From CAYVXE01 sp964455375 (GTDB taxonomy: Bacteria > Zhuqueibacterota > Zhuqueibacteria > Oceanimicrobiales > Oceanimicrobiaceae): a stretch of 9,495 nucleotides of DNA. The stretch lies in contig CAYVXE010000152.1 of NCBI GenBank assembly GCA_964455375.1, positions 1 to 9,495 on the forward strand, given 5' to 3'. Below are positions 8,359 to 9,495 of the stretch, one piece after another (positions within the stretch are counted from its first letter, which is position 1; every line of letters begins with the position of its first letter). The notes below the pieces were generated by a model that was not told the DNA's origin, searched no databases, and worked only from the letters and a program-made list of their open reading frames with translations. The position numbers and the translations under genes are program-made.

Positions 8359-8423
8359 TTTTTCAGTGTAAACCTTCCAATTTTATTAAAATTCTCATAT
8401 CGCTTAATTGCACAGATTTTAGG

Positions 8424-9494
8424 TCATTTAATGATAGCAAATCTACCTATTCTTGACCCAATACCTTCCGCTTCTACATGATAGATGTAAATGCCAAACG
8501 CTATATCAATATCATCCTTTGAAACTAAATTCCAGATTTGGGTGCCGTCATTTATAGAGCTATCGTGTCTGAGCTTTTTTACCAATTCACCACGCAGTGT
8601 AAAAATCCGAATGGTACACTTCTGTGGTAAATGAATAAATTGAATCACACGCTTGCCCCTACCTGATGAAAGCAGCGATTTTGGCTCGAAGCGGTTTGTC
8701 ACAACATACGGATTGGGAACTACCGCAATGTTATCCATTTCAGATTTTGCTTTTCTAAGCTCCACCCTTTCGCCTTCTAAAGTTGTCAATTCAAACGTAT
8801 CACCGGAACGGAAAGGTTTTGACACTGCTATCCTGAATACGTCGTCCGCGGCAGGGGAAATTTCAGTTTCACCGGCGGGTGCAATAAAGCGAATACGCCA
8901 GGTTGTACGCCAGTTCGTACGCGTGTTTGGAAAACCATCCGGGATTAGTGGAATGATTTCATCACCCGCTGTAACATTTCCATCAATGTTATTATCCAGG
9001 AAAATAAAATTCTCTGATACATTTTCAGTGACATTCTCCACCATAAAGTTTACCGGAATATCCGGCAAACCGAATGGCCTGCCTGTGGACGTATCCACAA
9101 TACTTTCAGTAAATTTAATTTCGTAATCTGCCGGATAAAGCCCGCCTAAATTGCGTGTTGGCCCCTCCTCAGTGATATCCGGCATTACATCAATACTGAA
9201 ATTCGAGCTGCCATGAATATGGCCGGATTGTTCCGGTTTGTAGGCAATGGTATCATTTGAAACTGCAATACCCAATCCATTGAAAAAAGGAAAACGGTCG
9301 TTATTTTTTATATAGCTGCTTTTTGAAATTACCAGTTGGTTTTTGGTTAAATTTTTCACAGAATAACTTGTTGTGTTCACGGAGTAACTATTTTGTGTAA
9401 AGATTGTTGTATCGTTAAAAACGACCTGATACATTTGCCCTGCAATAATTTCATTCGGTTCAATGATGGCAGCATCTATGGAACCTGTCCCCAC
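8424..9494 (-). repeat. Shared C-terminal module, copy in the partial upstream protein
   Basis: This is the upstream copy of the module, covering the whole visible part of the truncated gene, so homology may continue beyond the right edge. The same landmarks occur in the same order (PADYE, NVTEN, acidic loop, VVPNPY, IRIF-LRG, GIY-YH, IGRFAII). Similarity is strongest over the last 102 residues and weaker with small gaps before that. Confidence 0.8.
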
Positions 9495-9495
9495 A
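8424..9495 (-). CDS. C-terminal part of a secreted protein with T9SS-like sorting domain, paralogue of the next gene; 5' end outside window
   Basis: The frame is open to the right edge, about 357 codons visible. The GTG at 9494 is not a credible start: the sequence has no signal peptide and begins inside a domain that aligns with residue 576 onward of the downstream 918-residue protein (here GTGSIDAAIIEPNEI, there ATGRIEIEVVDRTEI). Residue numbers below count that GTG as 1. Shared landmarks are PADYE (121-125), NVTEN (154-158), an acidic loop DNNIDGNVTAGD (167-178) with calcium-loop spacing, and a C-terminal Ig-like sorting domain from NIAVVPNPY (255-263) through KCTIRIFTLRGEL and FGIYIYH to IGRFAIIK. 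Over the last 102 residues the two proteins align without gaps and about half the positions are identical by hand count. The only visible cysteine is Cys293. By family knowledge such ends act as outer-membrane export and attachment signals. The missing N-terminal part may carry a repeat and FN3 layout like its neighbour, but this cannot be seen. Stop is TGA; 65 nt separate it from the next gene. Confidence 0.88.
   Translation of the reverse strand, partial: VGTGSIDAAIIEPNEIIAGQMYQVVFNDTTIFTQNSYSVNTTSYSVKNLTKNQLVISKSSYIKNNDRFPFFNGLGIAVSNDTIAYKPEQSGHIHGSSNFSIDVMPDITEEGPTRNLGGLYPADYEIKFTESIVDTSTGRPFGLPDIPVNFMVENVTENVSENFIFLDNNIDGNVTAGDEIIPLIPDGFPNTRTNWRTTWRIRFIAPAGETEISPAADDVFRIAVSKPFRSGDTFELTTLEGERVELRKAKSEMDNIAVVPNPYVVTNRFEPKSLLSSGRGKRVIQFIHLPQKCTIRIFTLRGELVKKLRHDSSINDGTQIWNLVSKDDIDIAFGIYIYHVEAEGIGSRIGRFAIIK
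8961..8996 (-). other. EF-hand/dockerin-spaced acidic loop in the partial upstream protein
   Basis: The equivalent loop reads DNNIDGNVTAGD (visible residues 167-178): Asp 1, Asn 3, Asp 5, Gly 6, Val 8, Asp 12. Conservation of all these positions, while surrounding sequence has diverged, supports a metal-binding role in both paralogues. Confidence 0.55.

Noticed and set aside
8373..8378. GGAAGG as ribosome site for the 918-residue protein
   Set aside because: The 14-nt distance to the ATG is longer than usual, so it is not called, though weak use is possible.
8359..8423. Promoter or terminator in the longest intergenic gap
   Set aside because: The minus strand is AT-rich with TAAAAT-like words, but no -35 box lies at suitable spacing, no clear Bacteroidota-type TTTG/TAnnTTTG pair is seen, and there is no GC-rich hairpin followed by T residues.
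8653..9126. Plus-strand open frame of 157 codons
   Set aside because: It is opposite the conserved C-terminal module, whose frame is confirmed by protein similarity to the neighbouring gene.
9492..9494. GTG as the start of the rightmost gene
   Set aside because: It has no signal peptide, and homology to the paralogue begins immediately at mid-protein; the true start is outside the window.
5602..9495. One secreted-protein gene broken into two by a stop or frameshift
   Set aside because: Each part has its own complete sorting domain and stop, and the downstream gene has its own signal peptide, so they are separate paralogous genes.
1..9495. CRISPR array, tRNA, rRNA, insertion sequence or attachment site
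   Set aside because: No spaced direct repeats, cloverleaf, terminal inverted repeats or transposase motifs were seen; almost all bases are inside five coding regions.

Overview
The window reads as one strand of a cell-envelope gene cluster from a moderately AT-rich Gram-negative bacterium. I would place it in the Fibrobacterota-Chlorobiota-Bacteroidota (FCB) superphylum, in a lineage such as Neomarinimicrobiota, Calditrichota or KSB1. This rests on four protein types seen together: a TonB-dependent receptor with an N-terminal carboxypeptidase-regulatory-like domain, a PorV/PorQ-type beta-barrel, and two large secreted proteins ending in type IX secretion (T9SS)-like sorting domains. The placement is an inference from family content; there is no rRNA or other phylogenetic marker.

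All five genes lie on the minus strand, so transcription runs from the right edge to the left. In that order they are: (1) the C-terminal part of a secreted protein with a T9SS-like sorting domain (8424-9495, 5' end outside the window); (2) a complete 918-residue secreted protein with Asp-rich repeats, a fibronectin-III-like segment and the same C-terminal module as gene 1 (5602-8358); (3) a complete 911-residue TonB-dependent receptor (2826-5561); (4) a complete 342-residue PorV/PorQ-family barrel (1769-2797); (5) a lipoprotein with two parvulin-type (PpiC) domains, starting at GTG 1756 and running off the left edge (585 residues visible). The gaps are 65, 40, 28 and 12 nt with no convincing terminator, so the set is probably one operon or the distal part of one. 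Good Shine-Dalgarno sites precede the receptor and the barrel.

A coherent but inferred picture: the two paralogous surface proteins are exported through the inner membrane by their signal peptides and across the outer membrane by a T9SS-like route in which the PorV-like barrel could act as cargo shuttle. The receptor imports an unidentified substrate or works with the surface proteins. The parvulin-like lipoprotein could help fold the barrels or cargo in the periplasm.

The points most worth a second look are: the roughly 345-residue C-terminal module shared by the two neighbouring secreted proteins, including an EF-hand/dockerin-spaced acidic loop and a conserved lone cysteine; the loss of the usual parvulin histidine in both PPIase domains; and the dedicated PorV-like gene next to its possible cargo. 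There are no RNA genes, CRISPR arrays, mobile elements or gene-free stretches over 300 bases.
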